DNA from: Planctomycetaceae bacterium
GTDB lineage: Bacteria; Planctomycetota; Planctomycetia; Pirellulales; UBA1268
Length of the DNA: 5,713 nucleotides
Direction: 5' to 3'
Assembly: GCA_002862165.1 (NCBI GenBank)
Contig: PKCL01000172.1
Span: 1-5,713, forward strand
The notes under the pieces are model-generated. The model was not told the DNA's origin and made no database searches. It worked only from the letters and a program-made list of their open reading frames with translations. Below, in pieces: positions 1 to 5,713 of the stretch. The first letter of the stretch is position 1. Each line of letters starts with the position of its first letter. The translations under genes were made by a program, and so were the position numbers.

Positions 1-78
1 AGGGCCTACGTAATAAGTGTGCGTGCCTTGTTTCAGCGAACGCAACCATATCCAGACCGGTGCGGCATCACAGATATT

Positions 79-831
79 TTATCGCTGTATATCGATCACT
101 CCGACAGCAAGCCGTCTATCAGTGAAATATGGGTCACCCCCGCCATTTTTTCCTTTTGCGAGTCGGTGAAACTGTTCCACCCAGTAATAGCCATCTAGCT
201 TTCCTGCAGCAATCGCATCATTGACGAGCTTATTTCGTTCCTGATCGATGTTGGGAGCAATCTTGTGAGTGACTCTGCCAGTTGTACGGCTGAGTTCAAC
301 ACGTTCATCATAGGTGGCCGCTCCCAACCAAAGTGGCTTTGAGTTTAAGTCGACTTTGCGTGATTGCCAAAAACGGACGTGGTGACGTTGTTTTGGGCTG
401 TTCCCAACCGGCTGCTCAAATGCTGCATCTTGTTTGCGTCCCCATAGGTAGAGATTACTCACTGGGGCGTGCGGATACGGTTTCCGTAAAACAACGTCCG
501 CAGCAATGCGAAAAGACGTTTTAGAAGTGATTGGATCTGCTGCGTACCAGCCGGATACCGAAAGCATATGATGAAGCTCTTCTTCAGAGCCGATAAAGGC
601 AACATTAATTGCATCCCCAATACGCCCAGACGATGTTGTTGTATGTGTTGGTGAATCGATAAGGGCCGGATGACTATCAACAGTTCCCTCTTGAACACCA
701 CTTGGGGTGTCTTCAGCCTGACTAGCTGAGCACATGACCACGCTGCAGAGCACAAGCTGAACAAATAAAAGAAATAATCTTCGGTGGTACCGGACAAACA
801 AGAAACTTTGGTCGGGAAAAATGTTCTTCAC
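79..831 (-). CDS. Secreted LssY C-terminal-domain protein
   Basis: This 250-residue protein is predicted to be exported. It has an Arg/His-rich n-region, a hydrophobic core at about residues 19-34, and a likely signal peptidase I site after Ala39 (SASQA|ED). A low-complexity Ser/Thr linker (about 40-70) leads into an LssY_C-type domain at about 72-215. Hallmark motifs are GSEEEL (81-86), GWYAADP (94-100), the APVSNLYLWGRKQD segment (122-135), FEQPVGNSPKQRHHVRFW (138-155), LWLGAATYD (167-175) and THKIAPNIDQER (188-199). In many bacteria this domain is fused behind DedA/PAP2 membrane phosphatase domains. Here it stands alone behind a signal peptide. Its biochemical role is unknown in the family, so none is assigned. 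The start is GTG at 831-829, preceded on the minus strand by AGAGGTGA at a good distance; the only internal ATG lies inside the signal peptide core. The gene diverges from the plus-strand cluster across an 800-base gap. The domain call is made from recognised conserved motifs and is fairly secure. Confidence 0.85.
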   Translation of the reverse strand: MKNIFPDQSFLFVRYHRRLFLLFVQLVLCSVVMCSASQAEDTPSGVQEGTVDSHPALIDSPTHTTTSSGRIGDAINVAFIGSEEELHHMLSVSGWYAADPITSKTSFRIAADVVLRKPYPHAPVSNLYLWGRKQDAAFEQPVGNSPKQRHHVRFWQSRKVDLNSKPLWLGAATYDERVELSRTTGRVTHKIAPNIDQERNKLVNDAIAAGKLDGYYWVEQFHRLAKGKNGGGDPYFTDRRLAVGVIDIQR

Positions 832-834
832 GAG

Positions 835-842
835 TCACCTCT
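835..842 (-). promoter_or_regulatory. Shine-Dalgarno fixing a GTG start
   Basis: On the minus strand the sequence AGAGGTGA lies just upstream of the GTG at 831-829, with six bases between the AGG core and the start codon. It supports GTG as the true start of the LssY_C-domain gene and keeps the whole signal peptide in the product. Confidence 0.6.
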
Positions 843-1620
843 ATCTTCTGCCTTAACACAATTGTCGATTCACAAGAAGACGTGACCGTAACGAACTATG
901 GGGATTGGGTTCAAGATTAACTACGTGGGAAGCGGTAGCTATTTACACAGCCACGCAAACCTTTTGCAACGATACCGACGTAGATCACCCTTCTTACAGT
1001 CGATCTTTCCCTCAATATGATCCCCGAGAAACCATCGATTCACACCACTCAATCGCTGGCAAATGCCTCAAATGCACCAATTGATACACTTTTTACTTTT
1101 GCTATCACGGTTCGATCCTGATTTGGGACAAAGAAGTCGCCTATTCAAATCGTGTCGCCTTGCCTGCTTGTGACAATTGGAGTCGTACATGGAGAAGGTG
1201 TACTTTTTCATGAAACGCAGGCCGAAATAGTCATCCAAAGATCTTCAAGATCTCCGGAAAATATCATCCTGCAATCTCTCACTGATACCATTCAATGAAA
1301 ACTTTGACCGTTGAATGCCTACTATGTTTTTTCAAAATCGAATAACATAATAGTTAATACGAGACTTAGATAGTATTTTAAAAATCAGTTGGCTTGTTCT
1401 TGCACGATCTTGTCAGCCACTGGTAGTATCTCGCTGCCAAACAGATACTGAAATTTGACACAATCAAAGTATCAAAGCCACTTTTCACACGGCGACCCAA
1501 GCCAGATGAGTGCTGTTATTTTCTAACGAACATTCAGGGTCGAATGAGTAGTCCATCAAAAAGAGTCGGGCAGACCCAGTTTCTATTGGAGTGCAATATG
1601 TTTCTGGGTTCAAAGAAACT

Positions 1621-1626
1621 AGGGGG
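1621..1626 (+). promoter_or_regulatory. Shine-Dalgarno that favours a TTG start
   Basis: AGGGGG at 1621-1626 lies eight bases before the TTG at 1635, an ideal distance. The alternative GTG at 1626-1628 overlaps this run and would have no ribosome site of its own. An in-frame TAG at 1620-1622 rules out any start further upstream. Confidence 0.6.
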
Positions 1627-1634
1627 TGATTTCA

Positions 1635-2162
1635 TTGAGACTCAAAATATACCGAGCTCTATTAAGTTCTCTTTTGTTACTACACGTAAGCTCTATTTTT
1701 CTTAATAACTTAGACTGGTCTCCCTTCATACAATGCCTTTATCCGTATTACCACCCATACATTCAGTGGAGTGGGCAACGACAAGATTGGGGGATGTATC
1801 AAAACCCCGATCAGTTTGATCAACAAATCAATTACGGCATCGTCCTGGCAAACGGAGTCAACAAAAAATCCTCGGCAACTCTCGAAAACAGTCCTCGTAT
1901 GCTTTACTTTTTAGAGAGCTTGTTCACACAAGGTCGAGAACAAGAGGCGATCGTTTACCTCAAATGGAAATCGACTCGCATTGAAAAATCTCAACCTTTA
2001 AAAAAAATTACCCTACAGCAATTTATCCGAGAAACTCCTCCACCCGGAATTCTTCCAAAGACCAAAGAATACACGCTACAAAAAGAGTATGTTCTTGGTT
2101 CTATTAGCTCCACTTCAGTTCTGCAGCAGGACCAAAAAGTTCCTGGAGATTCCCGTGAGTGA
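1635..2162 (+). CDS. Small anchored partner of the HTTM protein (SdpA-like arrangement)
   Basis: This is an unrecognised 175-residue protein (178 if GTG 1626 is used). It begins with a short basic stretch and one hydrophobic segment at about residues 8-23, which could be an uncleaved anchor or signal. An aromatic-rich stretch (Pro/Tyr-rich, 30-45) follows. Next comes WSGQRQDWGMYQNP at 45-58, a QxxWxMYxxP pattern like the QxWxMFxxxP motif seen in small proteins or tails associated with HTTM-family membrane proteins. The remainder (60-175) looks like a soluble domain facing outward. Its stop codon lies inside the start of the HTTM gene (shared GTGAGTGA), so the two are almost certainly translationally coupled and work together. 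In Bacillus, SdpA and the HTTM protein SdpB form such a pair and mature the SdpC toxin. The parallel here is in size, topology and gene order; sequence homology has not been shown. The coding call is strong and the function is unknown. Confidence 0.75.
   Translation: MRLKIYRALLSSLLLLHVSSIFLNNLDWSPFIQCLYPYYHPYIQWSGQRQDWGMYQNPDQFDQQINYGIVLANGVNKKSSATLENSPRMLYFLESLFTQGREQEAIVYLKWKSTRIEKSQPLKKITLQQFIRETPPPGILPKTKEYTLQKEYVLGSISSTSVLQQDQKVPGDSRE
2145..2148 (+). promoter_or_regulatory. Shine-Dalgarno for the coupled HTTM gene
   Basis: GGAG at 2145-2148 lies six bases before the GTG at 2155, inside the end of the preceding gene. It decides the start in favour of GTG 2155 over the in-frame ATG at 2089, which would add 22 residues that lack the character of this family and overlap the upstream gene by 74 bases. 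Confidence 0.65.
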
Positions 2163-3084
2163 TCCCTCTTGGGCTACCTATTGGGACAGGTTTTGGTTCG
2201 CTCCAAAACCGCAAGCAATACTCACAATAATGCGGATGAGTTACGGTACTTACCTGATTTTCTATTTTTGGAAATTACAGCCAGTAATGGAAATGTTTTT
2301 TGGAACGAATGGGTTGGTTGCACTTGGTGGTCGCTTCCCCCAACAACCATCACCAGTCCCGACTATCTTCACAGTGCTTTCAGACAGATCAGATACTGTT
2401 GTCTGGTTGGTGACACTTTTAGGAATGTTTTCTGGAGCCATTCTTGCGACTGGCGTTTTCAATCGCGTTGCAGCGCTACTTGCATGGGTTTGTGTGTCTT
2501 CAGTCGTAACAGCTATCCCTGTCAACTCAGGTGATTTTCTTGTGCAGTGCTATGCCGCGCTAATGCTTTTTGCTGGACTGGCCGGACACCTAGGTAAACC
2601 TGTCTGGCAATATTCAACAGGAGAGCACCCGGCTTGGAGTTTACGATTGTTTCAGATTCAAATCGTATTTGTCTACTTTTTCTCGGGATGGCATAAACTT
2701 GCTTCCAATGCTTGGTACAATGGGTCCGCTTTTCACTATGTCGTATCTCAAGAATTCTGGTCCCGCTTCAACATTACGTGGCTTGCCGACTATCCAGTTT
2801 TCACCTCTGCACTGACAACTTTTGTACTTTTTTTTGAATTACTCCTTTTCCCAGTTCTCATTTGGTTGCCAGCCACTCGACGTTTGATGCTCGTTTGTGG
2901 ACTCATATTTCATCTCATGATTTTTGCAACACTTAAGGTTTTTGTCTTTCACCAGATCGTAATCTTATTTTATCTAGCATTTTTAACATCAGACGATATC
3001 AGTCAGTTCAAAAATCATCTAGAATCCGTACTGAAAAGAAGAATCCCTATTCTTTTGAATAACTTACGATCTTGTCATAAATAG
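2155..3084 (+). CDS. HTTM-domain (vitamin K gamma-carboxylase-like) membrane protein
   Basis: This 309-residue polytopic membrane protein belongs to the HTTM family, related to the membrane part of vitamin K-dependent gamma-carboxylase. It opens with WDRFWF (10-15), then RMSYGTYLIFYF (27-38) starting the first membrane segment. Further hydrophobic segments are at about 82-100, 105-121, 127-145, 165-182, 213-238, 243-262 and 264-277. The family signature is clear at 168-195: IQIVFVYFFSGWHKL followed by AWYNGSAFHY. A short basic tail (281-309) follows. Known members include bacterial SdpB, needed for toxin peptide maturation, and many planctomycete proteins of unknown role. The soluble carboxylase domain of the eukaryotic enzyme is absent, so carboxylase activity is not implied. 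The start is GTG 2155, overlapping the upstream partner gene by eight bases. The hydrolase gene follows after 23 bases, suggesting one transcript. Family call secure; substrate unknown. Confidence 0.87.
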   Translation: MSDPSWATYWDRFWFAPKPQAILTIMRMSYGTYLIFYFWKLQPVMEMFFGTNGLVALGGRFPQQPSPVPTIFTVLSDRSDTVVWLVTLLGMFSGAILATGVFNRVAALLAWVCVSSVVTAIPVNSGDFLVQCYAALMLFAGLAGHLGKPVWQYSTGEHPAWSLRLFQIQIVFVYFFSGWHKLASNAWYNGSAFHYVVSQEFWSRFNITWLADYPVFTSALTTFVLFFELLLFPVLIWLPATRRLMLVCGLIFHLMIFATLKVFVFHQIVILFYLAFLTSDDISQFKNHLESVLKRRIPILLNNLRSCHK

Positions 3085-3107
3085 AATTAAGACGACCGAC
3101 TCTTCAC

Positions 3108-4124
3108 ATGAATTACAAGACAACCAATACAACTTTTAAACCTCCATGGTGGATGAAAAATCCCCATATACAAACTATTCTGCCGACCGTGATACCACAA
3201 AAACTTGCAGCTCATAACGCAACGCTGCACAGAGTCACATTAGCTGACGGTGATGCAATTGCTCTTCATGAAGACTGTCCGAAGGAATGGCGTACTGGTG
3301 GTAAAGTTGCCATTCTCTCCCATGGTCTTACGGATCATCACCGCACACCACTTCTTGTCCGCCTCACCGAGAAACTGACTGCGCGAGGTGTTCGTGTATT
3401 TCGATGGGACATGCGTAGCTGTGGAGCAGGCATTGAATGGGCTCGGCACCCCTACCATGCAGGCTGTTCGGATGATCTCGCCACAGTTGTCGATGCAGTT
3501 ATTAAACGTTGCTGCAAGAATGACGCTGGTATTCATCCTGATATCACATTGTTTGGGGTGTCACTGTCAGGAAACGTCCTGCTGAAATATTTAGGAGAAA
3601 CACCAGAGCGCGTATCTGCGATGGTGAGTCGCGCAGTTGCAGTAAATCCTCCTATTGATCTCATTGCTGGTATTCAATCGATCAGTGACCGGCGAAACCG
3701 CGTCTATGAGCGGCACTTTACGAACATGCTCCTAAAGCACCTCGCACAGTGGTCACGTCTTCGATCGGACATTTTTCGTCCTGCAGACGGACCAAGGCCA
3801 CGAACACTCGAAGGTTTTGACAACTGGTTCACAGCACCAGCAATAGGGTATCAAGATGCACGCGAGTACTATACGAAGTCAAGTTCTGCACAATTCATTC
3901 CATTTATTCGTATACCAACAACGATCATTACCGCCCGAGATGATCCATTTGTACCTTTCGAAATGTTTTCAAGAGACAACGTCAAATATCCAGAAAACGT
4001 TCACTTAGTGCCTACCGATCATGGAGGCCATGTGGGCTTTGTTAGCAAAAAAGGAGAAGACCCAGACGTGCGGTGGCTTGACTGGCGGATTGTTGAAATT
4101 GTTACGGGTGAAGTGATTTCATAA
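3108..4124 (+). CDS. YheT-family alpha/beta hydrolase
   Basis: This is a 338-residue soluble serine hydrolase of the YheT/COG0429 type, full length for the family. The N-terminal signature FKPPWWMKNPHIQTI (10-24) is diagnostic. The oxyanion-hole motif SHGLTDHH is at 71-78, and RWDMRSCGAG (99-108) matches the family's 'FxxRGCG' region. The nucleophile elbow is GVSLSGN with Ser152; most relatives have GGN there, so the SGN is a mild variant. The acid is probably Asp279 in ARDDPFVP, and the catalytic base is His308 in DHGGHVGF. Members are esterase-like enzymes, and related eukaryotic ABHD1/2/3 proteins act on lipids; the bacterial substrate is not known. The ATG at 3108 has only a weak ribosome site (AAGACG), but the conserved motif begins ten residues in, so no later start is plausible. 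It follows the HTTM gene by 23 bases and is probably cotranscribed, though a shared function cannot be inferred from spacing alone. Confidence 0.92.
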   Translation: MNYKTTNTTFKPPWWMKNPHIQTILPTVIPQKLAAHNATLHRVTLADGDAIALHEDCPKEWRTGGKVAILSHGLTDHHRTPLLVRLTEKLTARGVRVFRWDMRSCGAGIEWARHPYHAGCSDDLATVVDAVIKRCCKNDAGIHPDITLFGVSLSGNVLLKYLGETPERVSAMVSRAVAVNPPIDLIAGIQSISDRRNRVYERHFTNMLLKHLAQWSRLRSDIFRPADGPRPRTLEGFDNWFTAPAIGYQDAREYYTKSSSAQFIPFIRIPTTIITARDDPFVPFEMFSRDNVKYPENVHLVPTDHGGHVGFVSKKGEDPDVRWLDWRIVEIVTGEVIS

Positions 4125-4238
4125 CGAAACCGCATGAATTTTTTTCTGGATCTTTGAAGCTTCTTTATCTGATTGTTCAACTCTCGGTAATACAAAGCTG
4201 AAAACTTTCAAACACATAGTCTCCTTAATCACATCACC

Positions 4239-4242
4239 GGAG
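4239..4242 (+). promoter_or_regulatory. Shine-Dalgarno of the SMUG1 gene
   Basis: GGAG lies eight bases upstream of the ATG at 4251, a good spacing that supports this start. The 126-base gap from the previous gene leaves room for an independent promoter, but no clear -35/-10 pair stands out. Confidence 0.55.
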
Positions 4243-4250
4243 CACTAAAC

Positions 4251-4961
4251 ATGTCACCTGTAAATATTTCCAGATGGCTCTCTCGTGAAGTGAATCTACT
4301 TCAATTTGGAACCCCGATTACCTGCGTATACAATCCTCTTGTGTATGCACGAAAACCACACGAGTCATATCTCAAGCAACATGCAAAACAAGGCATTGAC
4401 GTACTTTTCCTTGGCATGAATCCTGGCCCCTGGGGCATGGCACAAACAGGCGTCCCATTCGGAGAAGTTTCTCTCGTTCGGGACTTTTTAGGAATTGATG
4501 AGGCCATACATCAGCCCCCCATCATTCATCCAAAACGGCCTATCGATGGCTTTTCCTGCACTCGAAGTGAAGTGAGTGGGAAACGACTTTGGGGATGGGT
4601 GCAAAACCGTTTCGAAAAGGTATCAGCTTTCAACAAACGGTTTTTTGTTGCGAACTACTGTCCACTTGTTTTCATGGAAGAATCTGGTCGAAATCGTACT
4701 CCGAACAAACTGCCTGCCAGAGAATACGAGCCTCTTTTTCAAGCATGTGATGAGGCACTACGACGACTCGTCGAATGGTGCCAACCAAAACATGTTATCG
4801 GTGTAGGAAAATTTGCAGAAAGCAGAGCACTGGCAGCAATGAGCAACTCGAATATCTCTATTGGTACAATTCTTCATCCGAGCCCGGCGAGCCCAGCGGC
4901 AAATCGGGGATGGCAAAAACAGGTAGAAAAACAGCTTCATTCACAGGGTATAAAAATTTAA
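4251..4961 (+). CDS. smug1: SMUG1-type uracil-DNA glycosylase
   Basis: This 236-residue enzyme is expected to excise uracil and oxidised pyrimidines such as 5-hydroxymethyluracil from DNA, starting base excision repair in the cytoplasm. All SMUG1 landmarks are present. Motif 1 is FLGMNPGPWGMAQTGVPFGE (53-72), with Asn57 matching human Asn85 and the base-stacking Phe70 matching human Phe98. SEVSGKRLWGW (106-116) follows. NYCPL (135-139) holds Asn135, matching human Asn163, which reads the uracil face. SGRNRTP and LPAREYEPL (145-162) are next. Motif 2 is HPSPASPAANRGW (209-221), with catalytic-site His209 matching human His239. The spacing between these residues is nearly the same as in the human protein, and similarity is high throughout. 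The protein lacks the N-terminal extension of vertebrate SMUG1. SMUG1 is patchy in bacteria and occurs in planctomycetes and Geobacter; lateral transfer with animals or among bacteria has been proposed for the family. All key residues are intact, so it should be active. Confidence 0.95.
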   Translation: MSPVNISRWLSREVNLLQFGTPITCVYNPLVYARKPHESYLKQHAKQGIDVLFLGMNPGPWGMAQTGVPFGEVSLVRDFLGIDEAIHQPPIIHPKRPIDGFSCTRSEVSGKRLWGWVQNRFEKVSAFNKRFFVANYCPLVFMEESGRNRTPNKLPAREYEPLFQACDEALRRLVEWCQPKHVIGVGKFAESRALAAMSNSNISIGTILHPSPASPAANRGWQKQVEKQLHSQGIKI

Positions 4962-5056
4962 TTTGTATTACAAAGCTTTCATACTTCACAAGTATTCCTG
5001 ATTATTTACTCAAAAAATTCATTGTCAGCCAAAGATGAAACTAGGCAACATTAAAT

Positions 5057-5386
5057 ATGAACACATTTTAGCAGGGACAGTTTAAAAAAATTCTTCCTAG
5101 CCACCACGAACAGTGTTTGATGTTGCGTTACGGCCAAGGCAATGGAAACAGGTGTGTGGCGATACGTTTTGAAGCGCAATGGATCGAGTGTTGGCACAAA
5201 TACCCAAAAGTGAACCATTTGTTTGTTCCTGCGACCCGCCACACACTTGCTGAGGATATCGAGTCTCTAAGGCAGCAACCTGATAAAGCCATTTATAGCA
5301 AGAAACGCTTCAAGTATTACTCAGAAATATTTGTCGTTAGATCATTCACAGAAAATGTTCGAAGAAGCCTTGTTAGATCGATATGA
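5057..5386 (+). pseudogene. Unrecognised small reading frame, possibly broken at its start
   Basis: A plus-strand frame is open from 5072 to its stop at 5384-5386. Its composition looks like protein (IRFEAQWIECWHKYPKVNHL, then a charged helical segment ending FVVRSFTENVRRSL), but no family is recognised. The first ATG within the open part is at 5120 (TTG at 5117) and has no ribosome site, and protein-like sequence extends upstream of it (FKKILPSHHEQCLMLRY). An in-frame ATG at 5057, with AGG eleven bases ahead, would give a natural start but is followed by TAG at 5069-5071, the fifth codon. A second ATG at 5035 opens a frame that ends at TAA next to a seven-A run (5084-5090); a one-base change there would join it to this frame. 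So the gene may be inactivated by one mutation, or it may be an intact 89-residue protein (88 from ATG 5120), or not a gene. It converges on the sulfatase gene. Confidence 0.35.
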
Positions 5387-5401
5387 GTGATCATTCCTCA
5401 A

Positions 5402-5429
5402 TTTTTTCATTGAAAAAACCGGTTTTTTC
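5402..5429. terminator. A/T-rich palindrome between converging genes
   Basis: GAAAAAACCGGTTTTTTC at 5412-5429 is a perfect 18-base palindrome, able to form a seven-pair stem with a CCGG loop and a T-rich 3' arm on either strand. Just before it, TTTTTTCA (5402-5409) is a perfect complement of TGAAAAAA (5411-5418), so the central A run can pair with either flanking T run. It lies between the plus-strand frame ending at 5386 and the minus-strand sulfatase ending at 5481, which fits a bidirectional terminator. The stem has few G-C pairs, so its strength is uncertain. Confidence 0.5.
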
Positions 5430-5480
5430 GAGCCCATCGTCTTGATGATTTTCAACCGCCAGTTCACGACCATGAAATAT

Positions 5481-5713
5481 TCACATTTCTGGTCTCGGCA
5501 TTGGAAAGACGGAATTGGGTGTGATCTGTTGCCGCAACACCTTCACGGCAGCTGCGATAATATCTGGTCGTTTTTCTGCAAGATCCATCTTCTCAGCAGG
5601 ATCATTCGCCAGATCATAGACCTCCCAAGGACTCCACTTGGCCTTTGAAGCCTTTAGGTTACGACGTACCGCTTTCATATTGTTCATTCGCACGGCCATC
5701 TGGCCGCCATATT
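5481..5713 (-). CDS. Arylsulfatase, C-terminal end only (cut by the window edge)
   Basis: The last 76 residues of a sulfatase-family protein are present; the N-terminus and the catalytic Cys/Ser-x-Pro-x-Arg motif lie beyond the right edge. The visible part shows the standard C-terminal subdomain of bacterial arylsulfatases: AVRMNNMKAVRRN (the 'R..KyK.vr' strand), then WEVYDLANDPAEKMDLAEKRP (the 'LYDLxxDPxExxnlA' hallmark), a helix (DIIAAAVKVLRQQ) and the terminal TPNSVFPMP motif. That last motif is common in planctomycete and Bacteroidetes sulfatases acting on sulfated polysaccharides. The frame stays open upstream to 5713, so the ATG at 5699 is internal. Such proteins are usually exported, but the signal peptide cannot be seen here. 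Substrate specificity cannot be judged from this fragment. Confidence 0.9.
   Translation of the reverse strand, partial: YGGQMAVRMNNMKAVRRNLKASKAKWSPWEVYDLANDPAEKMDLAEKRPDIIAAAVKVLRQQITPNSVFPMPRPEM

Larger units (their letters stand above)
832..1634. other. Long divergent intergenic region, no convincing gene
   Basis: This region separates the minus-strand LssY_C gene from the plus-strand cluster and should hold both promoters. No strong -35/-10 pair was found; TTGACA at 1455-1460 has no good -10 at 16-18 bases. Small frames exist but are weak. One is 40 codons at 898-1020 plus, without a ribosome site. Another is 53 codons at 1544-1705 plus, preceded by AGGG but running into the next gene out of frame. 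Two short minus-strand frames at 1378-1515 and 1385-1471 are not convincing. Small inverted repeats occur at 1206-1215 (TTTCATGAAA) and 1239-1253 (AGATCTT-C-AAGATCT). No tRNA, rRNA or CRISPR structure was seen. Confidence 0.6.

Noticed and set aside
898..1020. 40-codon plus-strand frame starting ATG
   Set aside because: No ribosome site, no recognisable motif, no signal or membrane segment, and a length expected by chance.
865..1044. Ten-base direct repeat TCGATTCACA at 865-874 and 1035-1044
   Set aside because: Only two copies without further similarity around them; no sign of an iteron array, attachment site or operator pair.
1108..1124. GGTTCGATCC resembling a tRNA T-loop
   Set aside because: The flanking bases do not form a five-pair T stem and no acceptor, D or anticodon arms can be placed around it.
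1239..1253. AGATCTT-C-AAGATCT as an operator
   Set aside because: It is a single short inverted repeat far from either start codon with no second copy; nothing ties it to a regulator.
1455..1483. TTGACA at 1455-1460 as a sigma70 -35 element
   Set aside because: No acceptable -10 hexamer at 16-18 bases downstream; TATCAA is only nine bases away.
2169..2534. 121-codon plus-strand frame inside the HTTM gene
   Set aside because: It is a different reading frame of a clearly coding region and its translation shows no family features.
4144..4210. Short inverted repeats (GAAGCTTC; TGAAA-AC-TTTCA at 4199-4210) as a terminator after the hydrolase gene
   Set aside because: The stems are only four or five pairs and no T run follows, so termination here cannot be supported.
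5051..5242. 63-codon minus-strand frame
   Set aside because: It lies opposite the plus-strand frame, lacks a ribosome site and recognisable features, and is best explained as its shadow.

Overview
The window looks like a chromosomal segment from a member of the Planctomycetota. It has moderate GC, long intergenic gaps and frequent GTG/TTG starts. The gene set is typical of that phylum: a sulfatase, a secreted LssY C-terminal-domain protein, an HTTM membrane protein and a bacterial SMUG1. The phylum assignment is an inference from content; no rRNA or other phylogenetic marker is present.

Layout, left to right. (1) 79-831, minus strand: a secreted LssY_C-domain protein starting at GTG. (2) 832-1634: an 803-base gap containing the divergent promoter region and no convincing gene. 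(3) 1635-4124, plus strand: a compact cluster. A small protein with an N-terminal hydrophobic anchor and a QxxWxMYxxP motif overlaps by 8 bases an HTTM (vitamin K-dependent gamma-carboxylase-like) polytopic membrane protein. After 23 bases comes a YheT-type alpha/beta hydrolase. (4) 4251-4961, plus strand: a full-length SMUG1-type uracil-DNA glycosylase with its own Shine-Dalgarno sequence. (5) 5057-5386, plus strand: an unrecognised small reading frame that may be a gene broken near its start. (6) 5402-5429: an A/T-rich palindrome between converging genes, probably a bidirectional terminator. (7) 5481 to the right edge, minus strand: the C-terminal part of an arylsulfatase.

The most interesting unit is the translationally coupled pair at 1635-3084. 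A small anchored protein next to an HTTM protein is the arrangement of Bacillus SdpA/SdpB, which together mature the SdpC peptide toxin. The window shows no obvious precursor peptide, so a link to peptide maturation is a hypothesis. The other genes (hydrolase, DNA repair, sulfatase) look like ordinary independent functions.
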